Shown here piece after piece: positions 1 through 8,539 of a stretch of DNA of 21,442 bases. The stretch lies in contig URZO01000074.1 in NCBI GenBank assembly GCA_900552465.1, forward strand, positions 1 through 21,442, given 5' to 3'. Positions within the stretch are counted from its first letter, which is position 1. Every line of letters begins with the position of its first letter. The notes under the pieces are model-generated. The model ran no database searches. It saw nothing but the letters and a program-made list of their open reading frames with translations, and was not told the origin of the DNA. Source of the stretch: an uncultured Parabacteroides sp. Its GTDB lineage: Bacteria; Bacteroidota; Bacteroidia; Bacteroidales; Tannerellaceae. A program made the translations under genes and the position numbers.

Positions 1-180
1 CAGGCAGAACTCGAAACAGTGCCCGACGGCCTGCACCGAAAGGCCGCCGCTATTCAGGAAAAAACAGCCGTGATACCGGATTATAACACAACATTTGCGG
101 GGATTATAGGCAGCGGAGCTATTCTGCTGGCCGTATTAGGCGTTTCCTACCTGTTTCGCACCGGACAAAAGCAGGGATGA
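1..180 (+). CDS. PDGLE-domain protein, C-terminal end (cobalt ECF transporter, partial)
   Basis: The reading frame is open from base 1 and stops at TGA 178-180, giving the last 59 residues of a protein whose start lies outside the window. It contains PDGLHRKAA, the signature of the PDGLE domain, then one hydrophobic segment (about residues 35-54 of the fragment) and a short basic tail. PDGLE domains are CbiN-like pieces of cobalt/nickel ECF transporters, either alone or fused to the C-terminus of the membrane subunit CbiM. The stop overlaps the next start as ATGA (177-180), so it is translationally coupled to cbiQ. Whether it is a separate gene or a CbiM-PDGLE fusion cannot be seen here. Confidence 0.8.
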   Translation, partial: QAELETVPDGLHRKAAAIQEKTAVIPDYNTTFAGIIGSGAILLAVLGVSYLFRTGQKQG

Positions 181-992
181 AAAACAGGCTGCAGCACGTA
201 CTTTGTGCATTGGATGCGATGGAGCGGACTGCGCGAATGCAGAGTCCGCTCCATCGTACGGATGCCCGGGCCAAACTGCTCGTTACGCTGGTTTTCCTCT
301 TAACGATGCTCTCCGTGCCGCTCGTCCGGCTCCCGAACCTGTTGTTGTTTTTTGTTTTTCCGATCATTACCTGTGCGATGGGCAATATGAGTTACGGAAC
401 GGTATTCCGGCGGTCGCTCATCGTCCTGCCGTTCGTCGCCTTTATCGGTGTCTTCAACCTCCTATACGACCGTGAACCGGTTTTCCTGATTGGCGCGTTA
501 GTCGTCACCGCAGGCTGGGTCTCGTTCTTTTCGATCATCCTGCGCGGCCTGTTGTCGGTGCAGGCGTTGCTTATCCTCGTTAACAGCACCGGGTACTACC
601 GCCTTTGCCGGAGTATGCAGCGACTGGGCGTGCCGTCGGTCTTTACCACACAGCTGCTCTTCGTCTATCGCTACATCTATGTGTTGGTCGAAGAAGCCTT
701 AGCCATGCAGCGGGCTCGTGACGCGCGGAGTTTCGGACGCAGATCCTATCCGCTGAAAGTCTGGGGAACGCTTGTCGGACAACTGTTGATCCGCACCTTC
801 GACCGGGCCGAGCTGATCAGCCGGGCGATGCTCGCACGGGGATTCTCAGGACGTATTCCGGCGGATGTCTTCGAACATCCGGCCTGGAAAATGCGCGATA
901 CCCTATTCCTCGCCGTGTGGAGTTCGACACTCGTTCTGTTACGTCTGTTCCATCCGGTCGAAACTTTTTCGATGCTGATAAACAACCTCTGA
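177..992 (+). CDS. cbiQ: Energy-coupling factor transmembrane protein CbiQ
   Basis: This is the 271-residue T component of a cobalt/nickel ECF transporter, an inner-membrane protein linking the substrate-binding subunit to the ATPase. After a soluble N-terminus with the usual HRTDARAK region (about 26-33), it has several hydrophobic segments between about 35 and 165. The C-terminal half carries the coupling-helix region, ARDARSFG (about 180-187) and RTFDRAELISRAMLARGF (about 206-223), typical of CbiQ. Length fits the family. It overlaps the PDGLE gene by 4 nt and ends 1 nt before cbiO, so the three are one operon. The metal (Co or Ni) cannot be decided from sequence. Confidence 0.92.
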   Translation: MKNRLQHVLCALDAMERTARMQSPLHRTDARAKLLVTLVFLLTMLSVPLVRLPNLLLFFVFPIITCAMGNMSYGTVFRRSLIVLPFVAFIGVFNLLYDREPVFLIGALVVTAGWVSFFSIILRGLLSVQALLILVNSTGYYRLCRSMQRLGVPSVFTTQLLFVYRYIYVLVEEALAMQRARDARSFGRRSYPLKVWGTLVGQLLIRTFDRAELISRAMLARGFSGRIPADVFEHPAWKMRDTLFLAVWSSTLVLLRLFHPVETFSMLINNL

Positions 993-993
993 C

Positions 994-1755
994 ATGAGTC
1001 ACCATTACCTCCGCTTCGACGATGTGCATTACCGTTATCCCAACGGTTACGAAGCCCTCTGCGGTCTGTCGTTTTACATTACTCACGGGGAGAAAGTCGC
1101 TTTGGTAGGCGCAAACGGAGCCGGGAAATCAACCCTGCTGCTGCACATCAACGGGCTGTTGATGCCTTCTCAGGGCACAGTAGTGATGGGTGGGATCCCG
1201 CTCACACGCAAGACGCTGCCGCTGGTGCGACAGTCGGTGGGACTGGTGTTTCAGGATTCGGACAATCAGCTCTTCATGCCCACTGTCGAAGAAGACGTGG
1301 CCTTCGGTCCCTCGAACATGCGACTCGAATCCGAAGAGATCGAACGCCGTGTCACGGAGGCGCTTGAGGCCGTCGGTGCGCTGCATCTGCGCAAGTCGTC
1401 TCCTTTCCAGCTTTCGGGCGGCCAGAAGAAGCGCGTTGCAATCGCCACGGTACTTTCGATGGAGCCGTCGGTACTCGTCATGGACGAGCCTACTTCGAAC
1501 CTCGATCCCCGCGCCCGGCGACAGATCATCGACCTGATCCGCCGTTTCAGCCATACGACGCTGATAGCTACGCACGACATGGAGATGGTGCTCGACCTTT
1601 GCGACCGCACGATCGTGATGAAAGAGGGTCGGATCGTAGCCGACGGTAACACACGGCATGTATTTGCCGATCTGGCTCTGCTGGAAGACTGCGGACTGGA
1701 GCAGCCTTACGAACTGCGGATGAAACGTGCGCTGAAGAAGGAATATGCTCTCTGA
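994..1755 (+). CDS. cbiO: Energy-coupling factor ABC ATPase CbiO
   Basis: A 253-residue ABC ATPase that powers the ECF transporter from the cytoplasmic side. All nucleotide-binding motifs are intact: Walker A GANGAGKST at 39-47, Q-loop Q88, signature LSGGQ at 141-145, Walker B VLVMDEP with D165 and catalytic E166, and the switch histidine H195 in ATHD. The FQDSDNQLF segment after the Q-loop is typical of ECF ATPases (CbiO/EcfA). It starts 1 nt after the cbiQ stop. Its stop lies 3 nt from the stop of the convergent transporter gene, leaving no room for a separate terminator; the two transcripts probably overlap. Confidence 0.95.
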   Translation: MSHHYLRFDDVHYRYPNGYEALCGLSFYITHGEKVALVGANGAGKSTLLLHINGLLMPSQGTVVMGGIPLTRKTLPLVRQSVGLVFQDSDNQLFMPTVEEDVAFGPSNMRLESEEIERRVTEALEAVGALHLRKSSPFQLSGGQKKRVAIATVLSMEPSVLVMDEPTSNLDPRARRQIIDLIRRFSHTTLIATHDMEMVLDLCDRTIVMKEGRIVADGNTRHVFADLALLEDCGLEQPYELRMKRALKKEYAL

Positions 1756-1758
1756 CGG

Positions 1759-3720
1759 TCAGTCGCGCCGGATTTCCGGACGTACCGATCTGCCTTGGTC
1801 GGGAAGTACCTCCCGGCCGACAACGGCCGTAACCAAGGCTCCGGCGAGCAGTACGCCGATTGTCACCCAAAGCACCAGCGAAGCTCCGCCCCATTTGAGC
1901 AGTATCGGAATAAAAATGACGCCGACAACGGCTCCCAGTTTGCCGAAAGCTGCGGCCAATCCCGCTCCCGAACCGCGTTCGGCGACGGAATAAATCTGAG
2001 GCGGGATGATGAAAGTCATCAGGTGGGGGCCGGCGTTGAGAAACAACTCGAACAACATGAACCCGGCCACAGCAATCCAGACCGGCCAATGGAGCTGGTA
2101 GGCCGCCAGCAGGATGCCCATGCCCGCTGCGCAGAGAATAAAGCCCCAGGTCTGGGTCCGCACATGATACCAGCGGTTGACGAGCAGCAGGCCCAGAACG
2201 AATCCCGGCAGGATGAAAAGGTTGATCCAGGTAGTCAGCAATACCGAATCGGTGATTCTGGAAAAGGCCGATTCGGAACCCGTTTCCAGTCCCAGCGCCA
2301 TGACCAGCACGGGCAGGAATACCCCGATGCCGTAAACACCCAGTCCTTCACAAGCCCATGGGATACCGCTGAACACCACTTTCTTTACCTGGCCTGGTTT
2401 AAAAAGGTCGCTCCATGCGACTTTCGGCATTTCCGTTTTCTTCGGCCGATTGCGGATTTCGCCGATCTCTACGTCCGGCCCCAGGAAATAACGCACTGCC
2501 TTCTCGGCTTCAGGTACGCGGCCGTGGGCGATGAGCCATCCGGGACTTTGTTCGAAACGGATGCGGCAGAGCAGCATGATGACCGCCATAACTGCGATGA
2601 GCAGCAGCAGACGATTCCAAAGATGCGGATCGTTCCACTCCCGGAGCAGGAAGAAACAGATGCCCGCCGCCACGATGCTGCCCAACGACGAAGCGGCTTT
2701 CGCCACGCCTACCATCAGCAGTTTCCATCGCCGGGGCATGATCTCGGAAATATAGTCCGAATCGAGGCTGTAACCGCCGCCGATACCCAGTCCCATAAAA
2801 AACAGCCCTGCGACCAGACCGAAGAGATTGGCTGTGAAAAAGGCAAACAGTGAGGCAGCGAGAATGAGTGCAGGGCAGAAACGAAAGAAAAACAGGTACC
2901 CCTTTTTATCGCTCCATTGTCCGAACAGCACCGAACCGACCATGATTCCGACGAGGCTGGTCGCAGCCACAAGTCCCTGCTGAAGAGACGTAAGTCCGGG
3001 ATGTCGGAAAATCTGGATCATCGGCAGGATGACGACCAGCGTCGCCAAACCCGCTCCGGTTATCTGTCCGAGCGAAGCGACGATAAGCACTCTGAAATGG
3101 CCCCAGCGCAAGGGCATCGTGTCCATATTCATGTTTTTATCGGAATGTATGTTCGTATTTTCGGGCGGTTCGAGCCATCGTTTCCACCGTTCGAGTACCC
3201 ACAACAGCGCAACGCCCACCCCGACGCCGACGACCGATTCGGTAAAGCGTAGCAGGCAGTTTACGGCCGGCGAGACGTGGGGCGTCATCTGCGAGACGAG
3301 CAGGATGATGAGCAGCGTGATGGTGGCGATGCGGTTGTTCTGATAGATTCCGACCAGCATGCAGAGCATCTCCAGCACGAAGACTGAGGCGAGCATTCCT
3401 ACGATCGAAAAGGGCCAGTTCTCGAGGTATATGTAGGCAATAAGCGCCCCGAGGAAAGTCCCCAGCACCCTGGTCCATCCGGCACGCAGCGACTCCTTGT
3501 AACTGTGCGATTGCAGAACGACTACCAGTGACGTACAGGCCAGCATGGCTCCCATCCAGCGCGATGCCTCGTGCAGCGATCCTGTTATGTAGACGCCCGT
3601 CAGATAAGCCAGCAGGACGCCGATGCAGGAGACGAACGAGACGGAAGGGTGCATGCGTCCGACGGCATCGCGCAGGTACTGCCGGATCCTAAGTGGGATC
3701 GGTTGCCGGGTGTTTTCCAT
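1759..3720 (-). CDS. FUSC (aromatic acid exporter-like)-MFS fusion transporter
   Basis: A 653-residue integral membrane protein made of two transporter-like halves. Residues about 15-178 are hydrophobic helices of FUSC/ArAE type, including a conserved-looking SHSYKESLRAGWTRVLGT stretch (about 71-88) as in this superfamily. A hydrophilic linker (about 180-205) leads to an MFS domain (about 207-640) with motif A GQWSDKKGY (267-275) and a loop rich in charged residues between its two six-helix bundles. MFS proteins move small molecules by secondary transport; FUSC domains occur in exporters of aromatic acids and other compounds. The substrate is unknown. It is transcribed away from the TonB receptor gene and towards cbiO. 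Single MFS proteins are usually about 400-450 residues, so the N-terminal domain is a true addition. Confidence 0.85.
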   Translation of the reverse strand: MENTRQPIPLRIRQYLRDAVGRMHPSVSFVSCIGVLLAYLTGVYITGSLHEASRWMGAMLACTSLVVVLQSHSYKESLRAGWTRVLGTFLGALIAYIYLENWPFSIVGMLASVFVLEMLCMLVGIYQNNRIATITLLIILLVSQMTPHVSPAVNCLLRFTESVVGVGVGVALLWVLERWKRWLEPPENTNIHSDKNMNMDTMPLRWGHFRVLIVASLGQITGAGLATLVVILPMIQIFRHPGLTSLQQGLVAATSLVGIMVGSVLFGQWSDKKGYLFFFRFCPALILAASLFAFFTANLFGLVAGLFFMGLGIGGGYSLDSDYISEIMPRRWKLLMVGVAKAASSLGSIVAAGICFFLLREWNDPHLWNRLLLLIAVMAVIMLLCRIRFEQSPGWLIAHGRVPEAEKAVRYFLGPDVEIGEIRNRPKKTEMPKVAWSDLFKPGQVKKVVFSGIPWACEGLGVYGIGVFLPVLVMALGLETGSESAFSRITDSVLLTTWINLFILPGFVLGLLLVNRWYHVRTQTWGFILCAAGMGILLAAYQLHWPVWIAVAGFMLFELFLNAGPHLMTFIIPPQIYSVAERGSGAGLAAAFGKLGAVVGVIFIPILLKWGGASLVLWVTIGVLLAGALVTAVVGREVLPDQGRSVRPEIRRD

Positions 3721-3924
3721 AATGAGCGCTTTGTCCGGCTCAGAACAAGAAACGCGCCGAAACAGGAAGACGACCGTCTGTTCCAGGCTCGTATCCGGAA
3801 TTTACACTTTCCTTTGCTCTAACGGCGGATTTGGAACAAGAATTGGGGAGGGACAAAATCATGTCGCCACATATGCGTTGCAAAGAGATGGAATAAGTAT
3901 CCAAGTAAAACATAATGCAAGAAA

Positions 3925-5814
3925 ATGAAGTTTAAATTGTTTGCCCTGCTGCTATGCGGCAGCATCGCCCCCGTGTGTGCTGTGCGGTCCGAGATCGCCG
4001 ACAGCATGCGTAAAGAGAAAACCTATCCCATCGGAGAGATCGTGGTTACGGGAACCCGGCATGAAACCGACATCCGGCATTTGCCGATGACCATCTCCGT
4101 CGTCGACCGGAAGAAGATTGAGAACGGGTTTCACCCATCGTTGCTGCCGACGCTGACCGAGCAGATTCCGGGACTGTTCGTTACGGGACGCGGCATCATG
4201 GGCTACGGCGTTTCAGGCGGCGCGGCCGGGCAGATGACGCTGCGCGGTGTCGGCGGAGGTCCCACAACGGGTCTGCTGGTGCTGATCGACGGCCATCCCC
4301 AGTACATGGGGTTGATGGGGCATCCCATTGCCGATGCCTATCAGTCGATGCTGGCCGACCGGGTCGAGGTCGTACGCGGCCCGGCGTCAGTGCTCTACGG
4401 TTCGAACGCCATGGGCGGCGTGATCAACATCGTGACGCGAAAAATGGTCGAAGACGGGGTGAAAACCAATGTTCACGCCGGTTACGGCTCCTACAACACG
4501 TTGGAGACTGAAGCCACGAACCAACTGAAATACGGGCGTTTCACCAGTACGGTCACCGGATCGTACAATCGCACCGACGGACACCGTAAGGATATGGGAT
4601 TCGAGCAGTATGGAGGCTATGCCAAGCTGGGCTATCGGATTACGAAGGAGTGGGACGTCTACGCCGACGTGAACCTCACGCATTTCAACGCTCAGAATCC
4701 GGGAGCCGTGTCGGCTCCCATTCTCGACAACAAACAGCACATCACCCGCGGCATGACTTCGTTTGCGCTGCGCAACGACTACGGAAAGACCTCCGGAGCC
4801 TTGAGCTTTTTCTATAACTGGGGCCGCCACAAGATCAACGATGGCTATTCGCCCGGCGCCGAACCGCTCGATTACCGCTTCAATTCCCGCGACAGGATGC
4901 TGGGTGTATCGTGGTATCAGAGCGCGTCGCTCTTCACGGGCAACCGCCTGACCATGGGCGTCGACTACCAGCACTTCGGAGGCAAGGCCTGGAACCGCTA
5001 TCTCAATGGCGATCCGGACAAGACCACGGCCGACAAGACGATGGACGAAGTGGCCGGATACATCGATTTCCGCCAGAGCCTGACACACTGGCTGACGCTC
5101 GATGCCGGGCTGCGTCTCGACCACCATTCGCACGCCGGAACAGAGTGGATTCCGCAGGGCGGCCTGTCGTTCCTGCTGCCCCGCAACGCCCAGATCAAGG
5201 CAATGGTCAGCAAGGGATTCCGCTTTCCGACTATCCGCGAAATGTATATGTTTCCGCCGCAGAATCCGGATCTGAAACCCGAGAAACTGATGAACTACGA
5301 ACTTTCGTTCACCCAGCGGCTCCTCGGCGGTGCCCTTTCCTACGGAGTCAACGTCTTCTACACCGACGGCGACGACATGATTCAGACCCTCCCGGTCAAC
5401 GGCCGGCCGATGAACATCAATACGGGCCGGATCGAGAACTGGGGCGTGGAAGGCGACATTGCCTGGCGGATCTGTGCCGCGTGGTCGGTGTCGGCCAATT
5501 ACAGCTATCTGCATATGGCCTATCCGGTCGTCGCCGCTCCCGAGCACAAACTCTACGTCGGCGGCGCCTTCACGCGGGGACGGTGGAACGCCTCGACAGG
5601 CATTCAGTACGTGCACGGGCTTTATACGCAGGTCAAACCCAAGGAGCTGACCGACAACTTCGTGCTGTGGAACGCCAACGTGACCTTCCGCGTAACCCGC
5701 TGGCTCGATCTGTTCGTCCGCGGCGAGAACCTGCTGGCGCAGCGTTATGAAATCAATACGGGCTTCCCGATGCCGAAAGCCACGGCACTGGGCGGCGTAA
5801 ACGTAACCTTTTAA
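3925..5814 (+). CDS. TonB-dependent outer-membrane receptor, BtuB-like
   Basis: A 629-residue outer-membrane gated barrel that imports a scarce ligand using TonB energy. A signal peptide covers about 1-19 (ending VCA). The TonB-box-like segment EIVVTGTR lies at 38-45. The plug domain follows, with LRGVGGG, VLIDGHP and the highly conserved DRVEVVRGPASVLYGSNAMG block; the rest is beta-barrel ending in an aromatic residue (VTF). There is no N-terminal carboxypeptidase-like domain and no SusD partner, so it resembles BtuB/siderophore-type rather than SusC-type receptors. It sits near a cobalt ECF transporter, which makes a corrinoid or metal chelate a reasonable guess, but no cobalamin riboswitch is visible in the 204-bp upstream gap. 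Its stop overlaps the first possible start of the next gene. Confidence 0.9.
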   Translation: MKFKLFALLLCGSIAPVCAVRSEIADSMRKEKTYPIGEIVVTGTRHETDIRHLPMTISVVDRKKIENGFHPSLLPTLTEQIPGLFVTGRGIMGYGVSGGAAGQMTLRGVGGGPTTGLLVLIDGHPQYMGLMGHPIADAYQSMLADRVEVVRGPASVLYGSNAMGGVINIVTRKMVEDGVKTNVHAGYGSYNTLETEATNQLKYGRFTSTVTGSYNRTDGHRKDMGFEQYGGYAKLGYRITKEWDVYADVNLTHFNAQNPGAVSAPILDNKQHITRGMTSFALRNDYGKTSGALSFFYNWGRHKINDGYSPGAEPLDYRFNSRDRMLGVSWYQSASLFTGNRLTMGVDYQHFGGKAWNRYLNGDPDKTTADKTMDEVAGYIDFRQSLTHWLTLDAGLRLDHHSHAGTEWIPQGGLSFLLPRNAQIKAMVSKGFRFPTIREMYMFPPQNPDLKPEKLMNYELSFTQRLLGGALSYGVNVFYTDGDDMIQTLPVNGRPMNINTGRIENWGVEGDIAWRICAAWSVSANYSYLHMAYPVVAAPEHKLYVGGAFTRGRWNASTGIQYVHGLYTQVKPKELTDNFVLWNANVTFRVTRWLDLFVRGENLLAQRYEINTGFPMPKATALGGVNVTF

Positions 5815-5828
5815 TGGAATCGGAAGAT

Positions 5829-7304
5829 ATGACAATTCATTTACACACGCTTTTACGAACTATATTCACCATCGTATGCTTAATTTTCCTGCTCCCGGAA
5901 GGCCATGCGCATTCGGGCAAGGCGCGCTTTCATGCGATCATTGACACCGACGGAGCTGCGGACGACCTGCGCACGCTCTGTATGCTGCTGGGAAACCGGG
6001 AGGTCGAAGTACTCGCCATCACGACTTCGGAAGGGGCGTTGCTCCCCGACAGCGCCGCCGTCCGCGTGCGTGCATTGCTCGACTCCTTCTACCACGAAGG
6101 CGTCCCGGTCGGAGCGGGCAGAGCCGTGAATGCGCCGGCTCCGGTGTGGCGGACGCATTCCCGGCAGGTAGAGTGGGGCGCTCCCTCGTCAGGTTCGGCC
6201 GCCCTCCCTTTGGCGCAGACGCTGATCGGGGAAACGCTCGAAAACGAAGAGGAAAAAGTCTTTTTTATCGCACTGGGTGCTCTGACGAACCTATCCGACG
6301 TATTGCAGGCGAATCCCGCTCTCGGTGGCCGCATCGAACGGGTGGTTTGGTACAACACCCGGGTGGAACCTCTGGCCGGGGCTAATTACGAGACAGACAG
6401 AGAAGCTGCCAGCCGCGTGCTGGCAAGCGGGATTCCCGTGACGGTCGTTTCGGCCAACCCGGATTGTCCGGTTGTCGTCACTCCCGCCCTGCTCGATTCG
6501 GTGGCCGCCGTTCCGACCGTTTACGCCCGGAAGATCGCCGATACGCACCGTGCCGCTCCACTGGCGAAGCTGGTTGATGCGGGGCATTTGCAGGCATGGG
6601 ACGATTTGGCTGCGGTCCGGCTGTTCGCTCCGGAATTGTTCGCTACCCGGAAAATAAGCGAAACCGTCGAGGTTTGCAGCCTGTCGGATCAGGTTGCTGC
6701 TGCGCAGATTCCGGAGGAGATACTTCGTATTCTCCGGGGTAAACCCGACAGTGAGAGCCGCGTGTTCTACGGATTCCCCGTTCAGCACGAGCTCTATGCC
6801 GCAGATGTCGTGCCGATGGTCGACGAGACGATTGCCCGGTATGGGCCGAGTGAGTGGCGTGCAGGCGTGCTGACCAACGAACTGCATGGCCATCTGGGTA
6901 TCTACGCCACCATCGGAGTCAAGATGGGAATCCGGGCGCGTGAATACTTCAATATCGGAGTGGATGACATCGAGGTGACGACTTATGCTGGGCATAATCC
7001 GCCCATAAGCTGTATGAACGACGGCTTGCAGGTCGGAACCGGAGCATCCGTCGGGCACGGACTGATCACCGTGGCGGAAAACGATCCGCCGCGTCCCGAA
7101 GCCCGGTTCAGTTTCAAGGGTAAAACGATCCGGCTGGCTTTGAAGCCTGAATATGCCCGACGCATCCGTCGGGACGTAGAAAAGGGAATTGAACTTTACG
7201 GTAACCTGACCGAACCTTATTGGCTGTATGTCCGAGGATTGGCCTTGCAATACTGGCTTGAATTCGACCGCCACGGTATTTTCGATATGTATGTCGGGGA
7301 ATAG
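5829..7304 (+). CDS. Secreted nucleoside hydrolase-like / FmdE fusion protein
   Basis: I prefer the ATG at 5829 (491 residues) because it places a clean signal peptide at the N-terminus (hydrophobic to EGHA, about residues 1-27). An in-frame ATG at 5814 overlaps the TonB gene stop by 1 nt and is the alternative. The first half is nucleoside-hydrolase-like: an aspartate cluster DTDGAADD (about 40-46), GALTNL, and WDDLAAV (about 257-263). The classic DTDPGxDD is altered, so activity on nucleosides is uncertain. The second half is an FmdE domain: NELHGHLG (about 351-358) and SCMNDGLQVGTG (about 394-405), the histidine and cysteine sites that bind metal in this family. Probably co-transcribed with the receptor and acting in the periplasm; function is not established. 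Confidence 0.82.
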   Translation: MTIHLHTLLRTIFTIVCLIFLLPEGHAHSGKARFHAIIDTDGAADDLRTLCMLLGNREVEVLAITTSEGALLPDSAAVRVRALLDSFYHEGVPVGAGRAVNAPAPVWRTHSRQVEWGAPSSGSAALPLAQTLIGETLENEEEKVFFIALGALTNLSDVLQANPALGGRIERVVWYNTRVEPLAGANYETDREAASRVLASGIPVTVVSANPDCPVVVTPALLDSVAAVPTVYARKIADTHRAAPLAKLVDAGHLQAWDDLAAVRLFAPELFATRKISETVEVCSLSDQVAAAQIPEEILRILRGKPDSESRVFYGFPVQHELYAADVVPMVDETIARYGPSEWRAGVLTNELHGHLGIYATIGVKMGIRAREYFNIGVDDIEVTTYAGHNPPISCMNDGLQVGTGASVGHGLITVAENDPPRPEARFSFKGKTIRLALKPEYARRIRRDVEKGIELYGNLTEPYWLYVRGLALQYWLEFDRHGIFDMYVGE

Positions 7305-7635
7305 TGCGCCCGGATCATAAATTCAGGTTGCATTTTTCACTCTGCATCCATGTCTTACGATTTAGGGCTGATGCCATGCGTTTTTGCGTGTCTGCGTTCG
7401 CGTCGGCCTGTGAGTGCAAATAATACCGCATATCATTGATATGAATATCACCGTTTTGCAGGAGTGGTTACGTAGAATTACTTCGTATGTACACTGCCCT
7501 GCCGCAATGTCGAGTTCATAAAGAGCCCCATTCTGCAAACCCTGTGTCTGAACTGTTCGTAAAGGAAACTGCCCGGCAACGCTTACCCCGGCTCTGTATT
7601 GATCATATTACCCTTTCTGGTTAGTAGCCAACGCG
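7305..7635. other. Gene-poor stretch between flank and IS remnant
   Basis: No complete gene is visible. The stretch contains a 15-nt near-perfect palindrome at 7429-7443 (7-bp arms, CATATCA / TGATATG) that could be an operator, and a short minus-strand open frame described separately. No tRNA, riboswitch or rho-independent terminator was recognised. Confidence 0.5.
7362..7607 (-). pseudogene. Possible protein-coding remnant
   Basis: A minus-strand frame is open for about 81 codons with no plausible upstream start. Its first half reads like real protein (for example QGLQNGALYELDIAAGQ and TYEVILRN), while the second half does not (many Cys, Arg, Thr). This looks like the tail of a decayed gene, perhaps cut by IS or element insertion. 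I do not recognise the family, and chance cannot be excluded. Confidence 0.25.
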
Positions 7636-7704
7636 GGTTAAAGTCTAAACAAGAGTTTACCATTTTTAACGCTTGTCAATAGAATTTCCCGATTGATATA
7701 ATCA

Positions 7705-8357
7705 TTATCCCCAGAAATAAATTTTCAGAATAGCGGATAATATCACCATACTTCGACTATAACAGATCGTGCGTCTGGTAAGTCGTTTCAAGTGTGTGCG
7801 CAATGTCAAATTGTTGCGCTCTATGTGGTTTGTTCCGTATAATGATGTCCGATGTATTTTTCGGTCGATTAACGACCGATAATTTCGCAATCGGTCTGTG
7901 TATATGCGCTTAGCTTCAGATAGTTTTAGTGTTTCCAAAACAACGCTCAGGGTTGAATTTGTTCTGGGGCCGATATTGTAGCTGACTACTTCCTTCGATT
8001 TTCGGTCAAGAGCATATGCAATCCACACGAACTCCGATTTTCGACGGACGAAACTCTTGATTTCATCCACTTCGTAAATCCGGTGTTTGACAACTGGGGG
8101 ACGTGAAATAGACTTGGCAATTAAGATGATGCGGTGTAAAAGCGTTGTCGGAGATATCTGAAGAATCCGAGCGGTACTTCTTATTCTTACGCCTTCTTTT
8201 GTTAAGGTTGTTATATCTGTGTTTAAATTGGGAGAATATGCGTTATAAGAATAATGTTCCTGTTGTCTTTTGTGGCAATGGCTACATTTATATCGTGCTT
8301 CCCGTTTGCTTGGCGTCCGTCTTTAATACATTCTTCGCCACAAAATCTGCATTTCAT
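7705..8357 (-). pseudogene. IS1-family transposase, broken by a one-base frameshift
   Basis: The gene starts at ATG 8357-8355 with an N-terminal zinc-ribbon start (MKCRFCGEEC). In that frame it soon goes off and stops near position 8222. The rest continues in the -1 frame from about 8296 without a stop to 7705: RYKCSHCHKR, an HTH-like region, then the DDE domain with D in EVDEIKS, D in IYTDRLRNY and E in HIERNNLTLRTH, closely following the IS1 InsB pattern. Homologues normally read G-K-Q/R-R/Y-Y-K-C here, so loss of one base at about 8293-8298 explains the break. IS1 does use programmed -1 frameshifting, but that happens much later in the protein and at an A-rich slippery site, which is not present here. 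Confidence 0.8.
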
Positions 8358-8368
8358 TTTGTTTATCC

Positions 8369-8383
8369 CCTAATCTGTAACAT
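8369..8383. repeat. 15-bp direct repeat, copy 1
   Basis: cctaatctgtaacat occurs here, just upstream of the transposase start, and again at 8525-8539. The outer copy is the probable IS terminus; this inner copy may be a subterminal transposase-binding site. Confidence 0.6.
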
Positions 8384-8440
8384 GAAGGTCAATTTTCGAG
8401 ACCTTCGATTTATTTATCTCGATTTTTAGGGCACAAAAAT

Positions 8441-8484
8441 AATAAAGACGACCCAAAGATCGTCTTTATTGCTCTAATTTTTTT
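8441..8484. terminator. Strong, likely bidirectional terminator
   Basis: A perfect 11-bp stem (AATAAAGACGA 8441-8451 with TCGTCTTTATT 8460-8470) with an 8-nt loop, followed by a T run at 8478-8484 on the plus strand and an ATTTTT run on the minus strand. It lies upstream of the transposase near the IS end, where it could block transcription entering the IS. Confidence 0.75.
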
Positions 8485-8524
8485 AGGTTCTTGGGATGAT
8501 TTACAGTTAGTTAACTGTTCACCT

Positions 8525-8539
8525 CCTAATCTGTAACAT
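8525..8539. repeat. 15-bp direct repeat, copy 2 (probable IS right end)
   Basis: Second exact copy of the 15-mer at 8369-8383. With the adjacent ACC it makes an IS1-like terminus. A 7-bp palindrome (8503-8509 / 8512-8518) lies just inside. Confidence 0.6.

Noticed and set aside
1795..2853. 352-codon open frame opposite the transporter gene
   Set aside because: Very rich in Gln, His, Arg and Asp with no hydrophobic core; it mirrors the codons of the membrane protein on the other strand.
3721..3924. Cobalamin riboswitch before the TonB receptor
   Set aside because: I looked for the B12-box and the adjoining conserved stems on both strands because of the cobalt context, and found none.
4387..5835. 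482-codon open frame opposite the TonB receptor gene
   Set aside because: It is antisense to a clear receptor with signal peptide, plug and barrel; long antisense frames are common in GC-rich genes, and its sequence has no recognisable domain.
6291..7274. 327-codon open frame opposite the FmdE fusion
   Set aside because: Antisense shadow of a gene with conserved motifs; no start context or domain.
8145..8429. 94-codon plus-strand frame
   Set aside because: It lies opposite the N-terminal part of the IS1 transposase and looks like low-complexity hydrophobic sequence.
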